Shown: positions 19,150-27,124 of the stretch, piece by piece | Position numbering within the stretch: the first letter of the stretch is position 1 | How the letters are laid out: every line of letters begins with the position of its first letter | Assembly (NCBI RefSeq): GCF_000953655.1 | Contig: NZ_LN681225.1 | Coordinates: 2,755,001 to 2,819,000 of the forward strand | DNA: 64,000 nucleotides | From: Legionella hackeliae | GTDB taxonomy: Bacteria > Pseudomonadota > Gammaproteobacteria > Legionellales > Legionellaceae | Direction of reading: 5' to 3' | Notes under the pieces: generated by a model | Seen by the model: the letters and a program-made list of their open reading frames with translations, nothing else | What the model was told of the DNA's origin: nothing | The model's database searches: none | Position numbers and translations under genes: made by a program

Positions 19150-19654
19150 AGTAATTAGAAAAAACATGCGTTTGACCATCTGCTTCCACCGAAAAATAAT
19201 CGTTTATGAATAGATCACGTGCAAAAGCCTCATAATCAAAATAAAACAGCAAATCCTCCGGTATTGCACTGCTGTAGCAGTCATCAAAAAGCGCACGGGC
19301 AAAATCAACTTCACTATCATAAGCACCGTGGTAATTCTCCTCTAACATCCTCTGAGCCTCCTCAATTGAGTAGTAGCTAAAGAGTTCAGCACCTAATTCC
19401 CCTTGCTTCATAATGAAGGAGGCAAGCTCAGCAACATCATTGATTCTGTAATACTCGCCAATTTGAGCTCCACCAAATCCTTCAAAATCATGGATCGCAA
19501 ATTCCTCTGCATCCTCAATGGGGCTGTTAGCCAACATTTTATGAATTTCGTCATAAATGGAGCTTACATCCTGAGTTGCATCAATCCATTCTCCGTGTAG
19601 TATGCCATTGTTATAAGCTGCAAGACATGCAACATAAATCTGAGGTGTATCCAT
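19148..19654 (-). CDS. ardA: Antirestriction protein ArdA
   Basis: A DNA-mimic protein that blocks type I restriction enzymes and protects incoming conjugative DNA. The 168 residues match the family length. The N-terminus PQIYVACLAAYNNGILHG and the strongly acidic body (FAIHDFEGFG, YDSEVDFARALFDDC, YFDYEAFARDLF) are family hallmarks. The SD is AAGGAG about 7 nt before the ATG. It is last in a short leftward unit behind a 70-residue protein, downstream of a structured repeat (20101-20225), and ends in a clear terminator. Its presence marks the start of conjugative-element DNA. Confidence 0.95.
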   Translation of the reverse strand: MDTPQIYVACLAAYNNGILHGEWIDATQDVSSIYDEIHKMLANSPIEDAEEFAIHDFEGFGGAQIGEYYRINDVAELASFIMKQGELGAELFSYYSIEEAQRMLEENYHGAYDSEVDFARALFDDCYSSAIPEDLLFYFDYEAFARDLFINDYFSVEADGQTHVFSNY

Positions 19655-19716
19655 TTTAAGACTCCTTACAAAAGGAGTGCTAGTCCCTAAGCAGAAATAA
19701 GCACTCCTACTTAGGG

Positions 19717-19929
19717 TTAAACTAAATTGAGGTGAGGACGTTGATTTTCTAAAAGAAAATTCAATTTTTTACTTAGCTGTTTAATTTCCTCTATATCTTG
19801 TGCTGATAATTCATTGCGCAAGGTATGAAGTTCATTAATACAACAAGCTAAATCAAAAAATACGTATTCCTTTCTTGAGATAGTAAAACTCACATTTCCA
19901 TGATTTTCTCCAAAAATTGGGAAAACCAT
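19717..19929 (-). CDS. Small hypothetical protein, co-directional with ardA
   Basis: It has 70 residues and I do not recognise the family. The sequence has a short N-terminal beta-like part (FPIFGENHGNVSF) and then a charged helical C-terminus. It is 62 bp upstream of ardA, so the two are probably co-transcribed. CCCTAAG and CTTAGGG in the gap (about 19686-19717) could form a hairpin between them. Confidence 0.55.
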   Translation of the reverse strand: MVFPIFGENHGNVSFTISRKEYVFFDLACCINELHTLRNELSAQDIEEIKQLSKKLNFLLENQRPHLNLV

Positions 19930-20100
19930 CCCATCAGGGGAGTCTTTCCCAGATGATTAAGAAATGAGTCATCCATACTCGATTACGACAAGCCTGGTTG
20001 ATTCGCCTAATTTTTAAAGAACAGCCGTTCGCAAATGAACTTAGATAAAAAGGTTTAAAACAAGAGGTTTTAATGTAGTTTCACCCTGGTGGATGATCAG

Positions 20101-20225
20101 TGATCGAAACTGAGGTTCCCGACTTAACGTTCTGCCATAAGATTAGAGAATGATAGTGGCTTTTCACAAGACCGATTGAGGTTTCGCCAGGCTCTCACTG
20201 GCTCTTCAGTTGTGTTATATACCTA
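20101..20225 (-). ncRNA. Structured leader repeat, copy A (upstream of ardA unit)
   Basis: On the minus strand this segment is about 80% alike to 22321-22440 (copy B). It holds a hairpin GCCAG-7 nt-CTGGC and a longer GCCA...TGGC pairing around ATCATTCTCTAATCTTA. In copy B the first stem becomes CCGG/CCGG: an A-T pair becomes G-C, a compensatory change. A boxA-like GTTCTTTAAAAATT follows about 90 nt downstream (near 20010-20025). This looks like a leader RNA or a folded single-stranded-DNA element, not coding sequence. Confidence 0.55.
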
Positions 20226-20302
20226 GTAATCTAAACTGTTACAACAAATGAATCAATCAAAACGTGTTATTAATTTAAAAATAAAACACTTTTTGATTTA
20301 TT

Positions 20303-21202
20303 TTATCCGCAATAGATCCTTGTTATTGATATGCGAGAGTGTCCTAATTCAAGGCTAATCATTTGACGTGCTTTTCTATCGATGGCTTTTTCTATTGGAA
20401 TCATGTCCTGAAATTTTTTCCCGCCTTCAAATGGGCATAGCATTCCTTTATTTTTTGGATCAAATAATTGGGTTAGCTCTCTATATCGTCTTTGGGCATA
20501 GGCGTGTCTTAAGCCATGCAGTTTACTAACCCCCATTATTTTTGCTTGTTCTTCATAATGACTTAAGTGCTGTTTATAGGTTCTATTAGACGGTATAAGC
20601 GATTCCCCAGTCTTGACCTGCTGAGAAACCTTTGTTAACCATTGACGTTGCGCCTCATTTGTTATGTTTAATGTTCTGCCTATGCCTCCTTTTGTCCAAC
20701 TTGGTTTAATCGTCAAGCTATCCCCATGGTGAGCTTCACTAAGCGTAAATTTCATGGATTCTTCACGCCTTAGGCCAAAAAGCATCTGACCTTCAAGGGA
20801 TAATCTAATGTAAGGATCGGTGCACCTTGATAGATCAATATGATGAATTGCTTTGTTGATTGAGGATACATAAGAGCGTTGACCGATGTTATAGGCACTA
20901 TTTTCTGGCTTAATGAGCTTAGGATTATCCAATAGACAAGCTGTTTTGCGTAGTTTGGCCATATAGTTTTTAATTGTTCCTATATTTTTCCCTTCAGATT
21001 TCCAGTGTTCTACTAACACGTAGATATTTTTTGCTTTTAATCCTTTTATATGGCCAATTTTATAGCCAAGCTCATGTAAATCTTTCACACATCTAAATAA
21101 CATGTGACGCATGTCTGATTGACTGGCATAAGAGTGGTTATATGATTTTTTAACCAATTCATTGATTGAGAATTTTGCTGAACGTAATTTTGTATTACTC
21201 AT
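20303..21202 (-). CDS. Tyrosine recombinase, catalytically complete
   Basis: The start was set to ATG 21202, which has GGAG 8 nt upstream and overlaps the stop of the preceding gene (21195); a longer 5' extension to 21316 lies inside that gene. About 299 residues. Catalytic residues are visible: Arg in LFGLRREESM, HGLRHAY (HxxRH-like), LGHSRIS, and the tyrosine in ITRIY near the end. It should act on element DNA (integration, excision or resolution). It is translationally coupled to a related, apparently inactive paralogue. Confidence 0.85.
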   Translation of the reverse strand: MSNTKLRSAKFSINELVKKSYNHSYASQSDMRHMLFRCVKDLHELGYKIGHIKGLKAKNIYVLVEHWKSEGKNIGTIKNYMAKLRKTACLLDNPKLIKPENSAYNIGQRSYVSSINKAIHHIDLSRCTDPYIRLSLEGQMLFGLRREESMKFTLSEAHHGDSLTIKPSWTKGGIGRTLNITNEAQRQWLTKVSQQVKTGESLIPSNRTYKQHLSHYEEQAKIMGVSKLHGLRHAYAQRRYRELTQLFDPKNKGMLCPFEGGKKFQDMIPIEKAIDRKARQMISLELGHSRISITRIYCG

Positions 21203-21998
21203 GCAGATAGCTCCAAAGCGTGCGTCTGGATTGCAGTCCCATTTCACGCATGATGGTTTGTTTAGACAAGTAAGGAGATAAGATTTGACGCAGTTCTGGA
21301 TACATACTTTTGGCATAAAAACAGCGGTAGCTCTTTGATGATGGCAAACCTATTTTTTTCATTTCATGGCTGTATGCGGCGCGTACAGAATGATACCCAA
21401 AAGTTAAAATCAAACTTTCTTCTTTGCATAGTGTTTGAAGTGCTGTATTAGCTTGGGTTTGTCTATCATTTCTAACAGGAATCCTCCTGTCATGGCTGTT
21501 TGTGGCAATATCTCTTGTAATCCATAGTGAATTTTCCTGAATATGAATAGTAGGATTTAGACGCATTGCTTCACTCAGCGTTAATCCAAAATAAATCTGA
21601 AATTCGAGCACTATTTTTGCTATAGGATTTGTTAGTATTTCCACATAATTATTTGGAAATACAGTTGTCTTGGAGCGAAGTTGAACGCTTTTAATTCCCA
21701 AATGCTGGTTACTAATATTATCAATTGTATGGTCAATACTTTGAAAAAATCTACGAATGAGGGTCATGTATTTCATGATGGTTTTGGGTTTGATCTCTTG
21801 TTTTTGCCAATGAGCAACAAGTTGCACCATATGATCATGAGTAACTGCATGCCATTTTGGGGGAGCGTGGCCAATGTGATATAAATCACGAATCATTTTG
21901 TATAATACAAAATGACGGTGTTTTTTCGTGCGGAATGACCCTGTGTGATTGTGTTTACAATACTGATCTACTTGTTGTCTAAGCTGACTTTTTCTCAT
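21195..21998 (-). CDS. Tyrosine recombinase-like paralogue lacking catalytic residues
   Basis: 267 residues that align along their length to the neighbour: FGLTLSEAM against FGLRREESM, YRCFYAKSMYPEL against LRHAYAQRRYREL, and REMGLQSRRT against LELGHSRIS. The catalytic Arg, the His/Arg pair and the late His are therefore replaced, and only a terminal Tyr (WSYLHE) lines up. It may serve as a DNA-binding or regulatory partner. It has a long 5' leader (21999-22440) with several hairpins. The loss of residues is my by-eye alignment. Confidence 0.75.
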   Translation of the reverse strand: MRKSQLRQQVDQYCKHNHTGSFRTKKHRHFVLYKMIRDLYHIGHAPPKWHAVTHDHMVQLVAHWQKQEIKPKTIMKYMTLIRRFFQSIDHTIDNISNQHLGIKSVQLRSKTTVFPNNYVEILTNPIAKIVLEFQIYFGLTLSEAMRLNPTIHIQENSLWITRDIATNSHDRRIPVRNDRQTQANTALQTLCKEESLILTFGYHSVRAAYSHEMKKIGLPSSKSYRCFYAKSMYPELRQILSPYLSKQTIMREMGLQSRRTLWSYLHE

Positions 21999-22320
21999 CG
22001 GTAACTCTCTAAACTATTTGCCCTGGTATTTTGTTTAGTGTTAGTAGAGCGGCCTGCAAGGTTGCAGTACCAGGCGTAGTGCCTCAAGGCTCAGTTCAGG
22101 GGCAAATCAGTTTTAAACTACAAACTTCTATTGACCTGATTACATTGGTACTACTTTTTTTGTGGTGATGATCTCCTTCGGTTTAATGGTTTTAAATACA
22201 ACAAAGTCTCTACGAACTATTGTTGCGCACTAGGCAATACAGAGATGGTATTGTGAGGTTCAATTCTTAAAGAATTGTATTGCTTTTTATTGCAATGGAT
22301 TCTGCAAAGTGCAGATGGTG
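21999..22320 (-). promoter_or_regulatory. Structured 5' leader of the recombinase pair
   Basis: There is no open gene here. Stems seen: CCTGGTA (22022-22028) with TACCAGG (22068-22074), enclosing CTGCAA/TTGCAG (22054-22067); then AGGC/GCCT just beyond. A boxA-like CTTTAAGAATT is seen on the minus strand near 22262-22275. This suggests control of the recombinase genes at RNA level. Confidence 0.5.
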
Positions 22321-22440
22321 TTTTGTTCTCAACTTATCGTTCTGCCACAAGATTGGAGAATGAGAGTGGCTATTGCATAAGACCTGTTAAGGTTTCGCCG
22401 GAATCGCACCGGTCTCGTCAGTTATGCTTAATCTTACATT
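22321..22440 (-). ncRNA. Structured leader repeat, copy B (upstream of recombinase pair)
   Basis: Same-orientation counterpart of 20101-20225. Shared core strings on the minus strand include GGCGAAACCT, CATTCTC and TGGCAGAACG. The hairpin CCGG-7 nt-CCGG replaces GCCAG/CTGGC of copy A, while GCCAC...GTGGC pairs one base longer than in A. The two copies flank the recombinase genes as direct repeats. Confidence 0.55.
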
Positions 22441-22548
22441 AGCAAAACGATTTGTGTTGGACAAGGGCTTTTAAATGATTATTTTGAGCAATCGCGTTGC
22501 ACGCGCTTGCTCAATGATGAATAGTAGATTGAATTTATTGAAAAATTT

Positions 22549-22599
22549 CGCAGCCCTTCGGCTGCGTCACTGCGGATAAATCCTCAGTGACGCAGCTCG
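22549..22599. promoter_or_regulatory. Two mutually exclusive hairpins sharing one arm
   Basis: CGCAGCC (22549-22555) pairs with GGCTGCG (22560-22566). GCTGCGTCACTG (22561-22572) pairs perfectly with CAGTGACGCAGC (22585-22596), with three further pairs inside. Both stems need GCTGCG, so only one can form at a time. It lies about 60 nt upstream of the DUF3644 gene (22659) and opposite the leader of the recombinases. Confidence 0.6.
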
Positions 22600-22658
22600 C
22601 AAATTTGTTTGTCAGATATTAATCTAAACTATAAAGACAATATTTAGTTGGATAAATT

Positions 22659-23626
22659 ATGGCTAAACAAAGAAAGCGGTCAGTTTTTTCAATTAAAAAT
22701 GAGTTAATAAAAAAATCACAAGAGGCGGCTTTGGCCGCAATTCAGCTTTACAATAATCCTCTTATAACATTTAAATCAGAATCATTTATTATTCTGATGA
22801 ACATTGCTTGGACATATCTGTTACATGCTTATTTCAGAAAAAATATTATTGAATATCGATATTATAACAGTCAAAAATCCAGAAAATTATTTATCAAAAC
22901 TAAACATGGTGCCTATAAATATTGGGAATTGGAAAAGTGTTTAACCCATGAGAGTTGTCCTTTAGAGAAAGCAATCAAAGATAATTTGTTATTCTTGATT
23001 GGGATTAGGCATGAAATTGAGCATCAAATGACAAGTAAAATTGATTCATTTTTTAGCGCAAAATTCCAAGCGTGTTGCATAAATTATAATTCTACATTGA
23101 AGAATTTATTTGGGAATGACTATGGGCTTGAGAAAATTACTCCGATTGCATTACAACTGTTTTCTTTTGGTGAAAGTCAAGTTGATGAACTAATAGAAAA
23201 AAGGAATTGCCTAAAAATCTACTGGATTTTATTTCAGATTATGAAACTGATTGTGATTCTTTAACCGATTCAAGATATAGTTATCGAGTCTTTTATATGC
23301 GGATAAATACCAATCATGAAAATCAAGCTGATAGAGCTTACCGATTTATTGATGAAAAATCAGCCAGTGGAATGGCGATTGATAATATTCTCTTTAAATA
23401 CAAACAATATAAAAAACTAACTCAAAATGAGGTAATAGATATTATTAAAAAACAGGGGAAGAATTTTGATAAAACAGCTCATCAAAATTTATGGAAAAGA
23501 TTATGGAAAGATGCAAGTACACGGAATATACAGGCAAAGCAATATGGCGAATTAGTCGTCAATAATCAGTGGTTGTGGTATCAAGAAACTTGGATTCCTA
23601 AAATTTTAGAACTGCTATCAGGATAG
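22659..23626 (+). pseudogene. DUF3644-family gene split by a frameshift
   Basis: The first frame (22659-23264) begins with NPLITFKSESFIILMNIAW and RKNIIEYRYY, as in DUF3644 proteins, and has a GIRHEIEHQM motif. The family-like sequence resumes in another frame (from 23207) with LPKNLLDFISDYE and ends at 23626 (QETWIPKILELL). The switch falls at a run of six A (about 23197-23205). One extra A, or a -1 slip, would give a continuous protein of about 320 residues. DUF3644 proteins are of unknown function and common in accessory, defence-like regions. It may be dead, a slippage gene or a base-call error. Confidence 0.7.
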
Positions 23627-23773
23627 TTTCTTTTTAATTAATTCCGAAATAGTACAGTTTCGATGCACTCAAATGTTAATGTTGTGCTAGTAAATGCATT
23701 ATATTATTCTAGCGGAACAGGATTATTTACAATCTTGTTTTGGAGTGTTGTTTTATTTTTTAAGGATGTAATT

Positions 23774-23983
23774 GTGAAGAAATTGATTTTTATCTTATTG
23801 TGTTTTCCTACGATGATTTTTGCAAATCCAGCTCAAGAAAGTAAGAATATAGAAACATTTAAACAGTTGTGTAAAAATGGGAAAGATGTTTCTATGCGAG
23901 AGCATTATTGCAAACTTCTTGAACAACAAAAAAAAGCAGAAGCAATATTTAAAGATTTTGAGAAAAACAAATCATCAACTTAG
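23774..23983 (+). CDS. Small secreted/periplasmic protein
   Basis: I prefer GTG 23774 (AAGGA 6-9 nt upstream) over the longer reading from 23663. From there the protein starts VKKLIFILLCFPTMIFANP, a clean signal peptide with cleavage after IFA. About 50 mature residues follow, rich in Lys/Glu, with two cysteines (LCKNG and HYCKLL) that could form a disulfide. Family not recognised. It ends close to the convergent 24072 gene. Confidence 0.55.
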   Translation: MKKLIFILLCFPTMIFANPAQESKNIETFKQLCKNGKDVSMREHYCKLLEQQKKAEAIFKDFEKNKSST

Positions 23984-24071
23984 ATGAGGGATTTTGAATA
24001 ATTTTTATGGCATTGTCAGATATAGTGGCTTCACTTTAACTCAATGTCATTTCTAAGAGAATTCAATTCAC

Positions 24072-24554
24072 TCAGCCCAAGATAATTCTGCTTAGCGATT
24101 GGTTGGTGAGCTTTTGTTTTTGTTTCATATGGATAAAATATGCCTGATCAGTCTCGAAGCATCCTGTAAGCCGAAGTAATTTCAAAGTTGCCATCAGTTG
24201 GTCATAAACCTCGATCAATTCAGCTAATTTAATACTTAGTTGGTTACATACAATAATCTTTGGATGAAACTGCACAACAAAATTGATTTGTTTGCCCTTA
24301 AATTCTTTTTTCTTAGCGAGCAATCCTTCAAATCGCCTAATTTCAGATACAAATTCATTGGTTATAGAATTGAGTTGTTGTTCCATCTCGCTCAGCATCT
24401 TAAGAGCCATGGAATTTTGCTTACGATTTTGCCCAATGGCAATATTCATCTTATGCAAAATAGCATCAATAAATAGCCTATTCCCACTAATTTTTCTCTC
24501 AAATAATTTATACACTTCACGTGTACGAAGGTTTAAGGTAATTTCTGCTTTCAT
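24072..24554 (-). CDS. Element-encoded small protein, possibly DUF1845/AcaB-like
   Basis: The start was set to ATG 24554, with TTGGAG 6 nt upstream; an extension to 24593 lies inside traD. About 160 residues: an N-terminal ITLNLRTREVYKLFERK strand-helix, a helical middle, and a C-terminal NQLSIKLAELIEVYDQLM segment. The layout recalls the PFL_4669/DUF1845 proteins of GI-type elements, but this is a weak resemblance. It directly follows traD (the stop of traD and this SD overlap), so it is the last gene of the transfer operon. Confidence 0.5.
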   Translation of the reverse strand: MKAEITLNLRTREVYKLFERKISGNRLFIDAILHKMNIAIGQNRKQNSMALKMLSEMEQQLNSITNEFVSEIRRFEGLLAKKKEFKGKQINFVVQFHPKIIVCNQLSIKLAELIEVYDQLMATLKLLRLTGCFETDQAYFIHMKQKQKLTNQSLSRIILG

Positions 24555-24555
24555 A

Positions 24556-26562
24556 TTAATCTCCAAAGTTATCATCGAATTGGTTAATTGCACGAATAGC
24601 GCTTTTGATATCCCTGGGGGCTAATCCATCGTTCACAGGTAAGGGTATTCTTACTTTGTACAGCTCTCCGCCATTCACTAAAACAAAGGCTTGCCCTTTG
24701 GGCAATGAGATAATGTCATTGACATCAATCATAGGTACTGCGGTGGTTTGTACTCGATCTTCATTGGTGGTATTAAAATAAATCCCATCTTCCCCATGGG
24801 GTGTGTCATTGACCATAGAAACTTGAGTGTGTTCGACCACGCCAATTTTTGGTAAAACTTTAACTAATAAATTGGCAGTTTCTTCATTTTTAACACGTAA
24901 CATGATGAGGGTGTTTAGATTTCCTTCAGTCACTTCCGCTTTGGCTTTTGAACCTAGCGCCACCTCCATATCTTGTTTGGTCTGAGCATAAGCTGTGACT
25001 TGGAAACCAGCTCCACCGGCCTTATTTAAAATTTTAACAAACGAGTCTTGGATGATTTCAGAAAGCTCATCGCAATGGAGATTGAGACGGTAATTTGCGT
25101 TACTTTCCTTATATATTTTTCCAGCAGTGGATACTAAATCTGACAAAAAGGCTTTACCAACTGCTTGGGCAATATTGGGGTTTGTTAAGCTATCCAGTCC
25201 GATATAGATGACTTGTTTGTTTTTTATTGCACTCATCAACTCGATTTCACAATTGCTTTTATGAAATGAAAAGATCTTTGATGCATTACTTTTATTAATT
25301 TCTGATAACACAGGGCCGACACTGGCCGTGATTTTATCGTAATAATTTTTATCCATGATGGCCGCATCAAACAGATCAATGAGTACTTGATCATGAAGGC
25401 TTTCAACATTACCTGAAGTGATGGCTTTACTGATATGCTCTTGTAAATACTTCACCACAGCTTTTGAACGACTCATTGGCGGTGATGTATTGCCGTATTT
25501 ATCTACACGGCAATCATTATTAGCGATGATTTCTTCTATTTTTTCATGATAATTTGGATCATGTGAGGGGAGTATGGCATCGGAGTAGGCCATTAGTAGT
25601 TGATCCAATCGATTGATGTAAAACCCTATAGAAGTATAAGAAATAAGTTGTTTCATTTCTTCAAGACAGATCGCTACAATGTTCACGTATTTCCAGGCAA
25701 AGGCTGCAAACTGTTTTCCTTCGCCCTCAGCTTGAATCGCATCGGTAACACGTGTAGCAACCTCACTGACTTGGTCATAGTTTTTGAGCGGATTGTAGTG
25801 AGCAGACAATTCAGGAAAACCTAAATGCACCACTCTAAAATCATGTAATCTGCCACTAGCCTTGCAGGCTGAGTACATATCACGAACTAAATCTAAATCT
25901 CCTTTGGGGTCAACGACAATCACTGCATCGCCATTTCTAATATCCTGATTGATTAGGATGCTTGCTAGGCGTGTTTTACCAACTCGAGTCGTGCCCACTA
26001 CAAAAGTATGACCAACTCGAACTTCCTGTGGGATATAGACAGAACTATCTTTTTCACCTAACCCATGTAGGTATGAGCTGCCACCTACAGGTGGATCAGG
26101 TTTAAATGGATTGAATCTTGATGGGGTATTAAACAGTTGGGTCAATAATGAGTTTTCGTGGTTTTTACAATAATCACGTACTTTGCGATAGTACATATTT
26201 CGTTGCATAAATGATTCATTTCTAATTTGTTTAATTTGATGTAATCGCTGCGTATGATGAGGCAACCAACGAAACCCTTCCCCAAGGAACAACCATTTTT
26301 TGGATAACGGCACCTCGGTAGTGGATAATGCATAATAAGGCATGGTAATCAGCCTTTTGTGATAGCGTTTGATGCGAAAGGCTTGATAGCCTCTTACAAG
26401 ACCTAATGCCATCAGGCTCTGTGCTGCGTAGACTCCCATGGCTTGAGTGAGTAGGAACAGGTGTGGTTTGGCGACAGTTAGCCATGCCAGTGAAGTGCAG
26501 GTTAGAAAGGTATAGAATTCAGTGGGTTCACGTAAAAGGTTTTCAACGGAATATTGGCTCAT
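24556..26562 (-). CDS. traD: Conjugative coupling protein TraD (VirD4-like ATPase)
   Basis: Hexameric inner-membrane ATPase that hands the relaxosome to the T4SS channel. 668 residues. N-terminal membrane segments (about 20-55) are followed by Walker A GTTRVGKTRLAS with VVDPKGDLDL, Walker B LNLHCDELSEI, and a late AQTKQDMEVALGS segment typical of TraD/TraG ATPases. It matches the SXT/GI coupling-factor branch rather than VirD4 of P-type systems. It lies near the downstream end of the transfer operon. Confidence 0.93.
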   Translation of the reverse strand: MSQYSVENLLREPTEFYTFLTCTSLAWLTVAKPHLFLLTQAMGVYAAQSLMALGLVRGYQAFRIKRYHKRLITMPYYALSTTEVPLSKKWLFLGEGFRWLPHHTQRLHQIKQIRNESFMQRNMYYRKVRDYCKNHENSLLTQLFNTPSRFNPFKPDPPVGGSSYLHGLGEKDSSVYIPQEVRVGHTFVVGTTRVGKTRLASILINQDIRNGDAVIVVDPKGDLDLVRDMYSACKASGRLHDFRVVHLGFPELSAHYNPLKNYDQVSEVATRVTDAIQAEGEGKQFAAFAWKYVNIVAICLEEMKQLISYTSIGFYINRLDQLLMAYSDAILPSHDPNYHEKIEEIIANNDCRVDKYGNTSPPMSRSKAVVKYLQEHISKAITSGNVESLHDQVLIDLFDAAIMDKNYYDKITASVGPVLSEINKSNASKIFSFHKSNCEIELMSAIKNKQVIYIGLDSLTNPNIAQAVGKAFLSDLVSTAGKIYKESNANYRLNLHCDELSEIIQDSFVKILNKAGGAGFQVTAYAQTKQDMEVALGSKAKAEVTEGNLNTLIMLRVKNEETANLLVKVLPKIGVVEHTQVSMVNDTPHGEDGIYFNTTNEDRVQTTAVPMIDVNDIISLPKGQAFVLVNGGELYKVRIPLPVNDGLAPRDIKSAIRAINQFDDNFGD

Positions 26563-26565
26563 GAT

Positions 26566-26898
26566 TTATCTCCACCAAACCAGTAATTCAAAAAAGATTA
26601 GTGCTGCAATCAGGTAGTATTTTGCTTGCAAAGCCAATTTAATTTGAGCTTCATCAAGTTCATCTTGGCGTCGGTTTATCATGCCTGTAATCAGTTTTGG
26701 CCAAGCCCAATACAGAGCTAGATAAAACAGCGTATGGCAGAGTAAAAAGCCTATTTGATGGGTTTTGAAAAAGTTATTTATGGTGCTAAGTTCGGAACTG
26801 AATTGCATTAATTGAGGTGCTAATAACAAAAGTAATACTACTGGCAGAATGAATTTGCTTATGCCTATAATGGATTTATAGAATCGTTTATTTAACAC
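26566..26898 (-). CDS. Small membrane protein of the conjugative element
   Basis: 110 residues with three hydrophobic segments (about 10-30, 48-66, 88-108) separated by a charged MINRRQDELDEAQIKL loop. It lies between traG and traD, ending 3 bp before traD starts. Comparable small membrane proteins sit here in GI-type elements. Role unknown, probably at the inner-membrane coupling complex. Confidence 0.7.
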   Translation of the reverse strand: MLNKRFYKSIIGISKFILPVVLLLLLAPQLMQFSSELSTINNFFKTHQIGFLLCHTLFYLALYWAWPKLITGMINRRQDELDEAQIKLALQAKYYLIAALIFFELLVWWR

Positions 26899-26912
26899 GG
26901 AAAAAACTCCTT

Positions 26913-27122
26913 ATGATTAGGAAGAACACCCCAGCACAGTCGATGGTTTGGAGGGGATTGAAAATATTTGGCAAGATAAGTCTTCTTGCTTTGCAAGCGA
27001 TTGTTGTCTTTGCTTCCGATGAAAAAGATAAGCCAAACTATGTTGCGGGGAAGGCAACCGAACTTTATGAAGATGGTGCAATCAGTGGCTCTGAACACGC
27101 CAGACATATTCATGGAGACTAG
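26913..27122 (+). CDS. Small protein encoded against the transfer operon
   Basis: 69 residues on the plus strand between two leftward genes. A hydrophobic stretch (FGKISLLALQAIVVFA) precedes a conserved-looking tail, KATELYEDGAISGSEHARHI. It stops 2 bp short of the stop codon of traG, so the genes fit tail to tail without overlap. This supports it over the minus-strand reading of the same DNA. Similar short proteins in other conjugative elements are my recollection, not a search result. Function unknown. Confidence 0.55.
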   Translation: MIRKNTPAQSMVWRGLKIFGKISLLALQAIVVFASDEKDKPNYVAGKATELYEDGAISGSEHARHIHGD

Positions 27123-27124
27123 CT

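Noticed and set aside
15000-22660. Left attachment site as a copy of the tRNA-Arg 3' end
   Set aside because: I looked by eye through the intergenic stretches at 14987-15591, 18644-19147, 19930-20302 and 21999-22658 and found no match to the GGGTTCGAGTCCC/CGAGCGC end.
23190-23210. Canonical programmed -1 frameshift heptamer in the DUF3644 gene
   Set aside because: In the zero frame the codons are GAA AAA AGG, which is not the A-AAA-AAG arrangement; simple indel or slippage is as likely.
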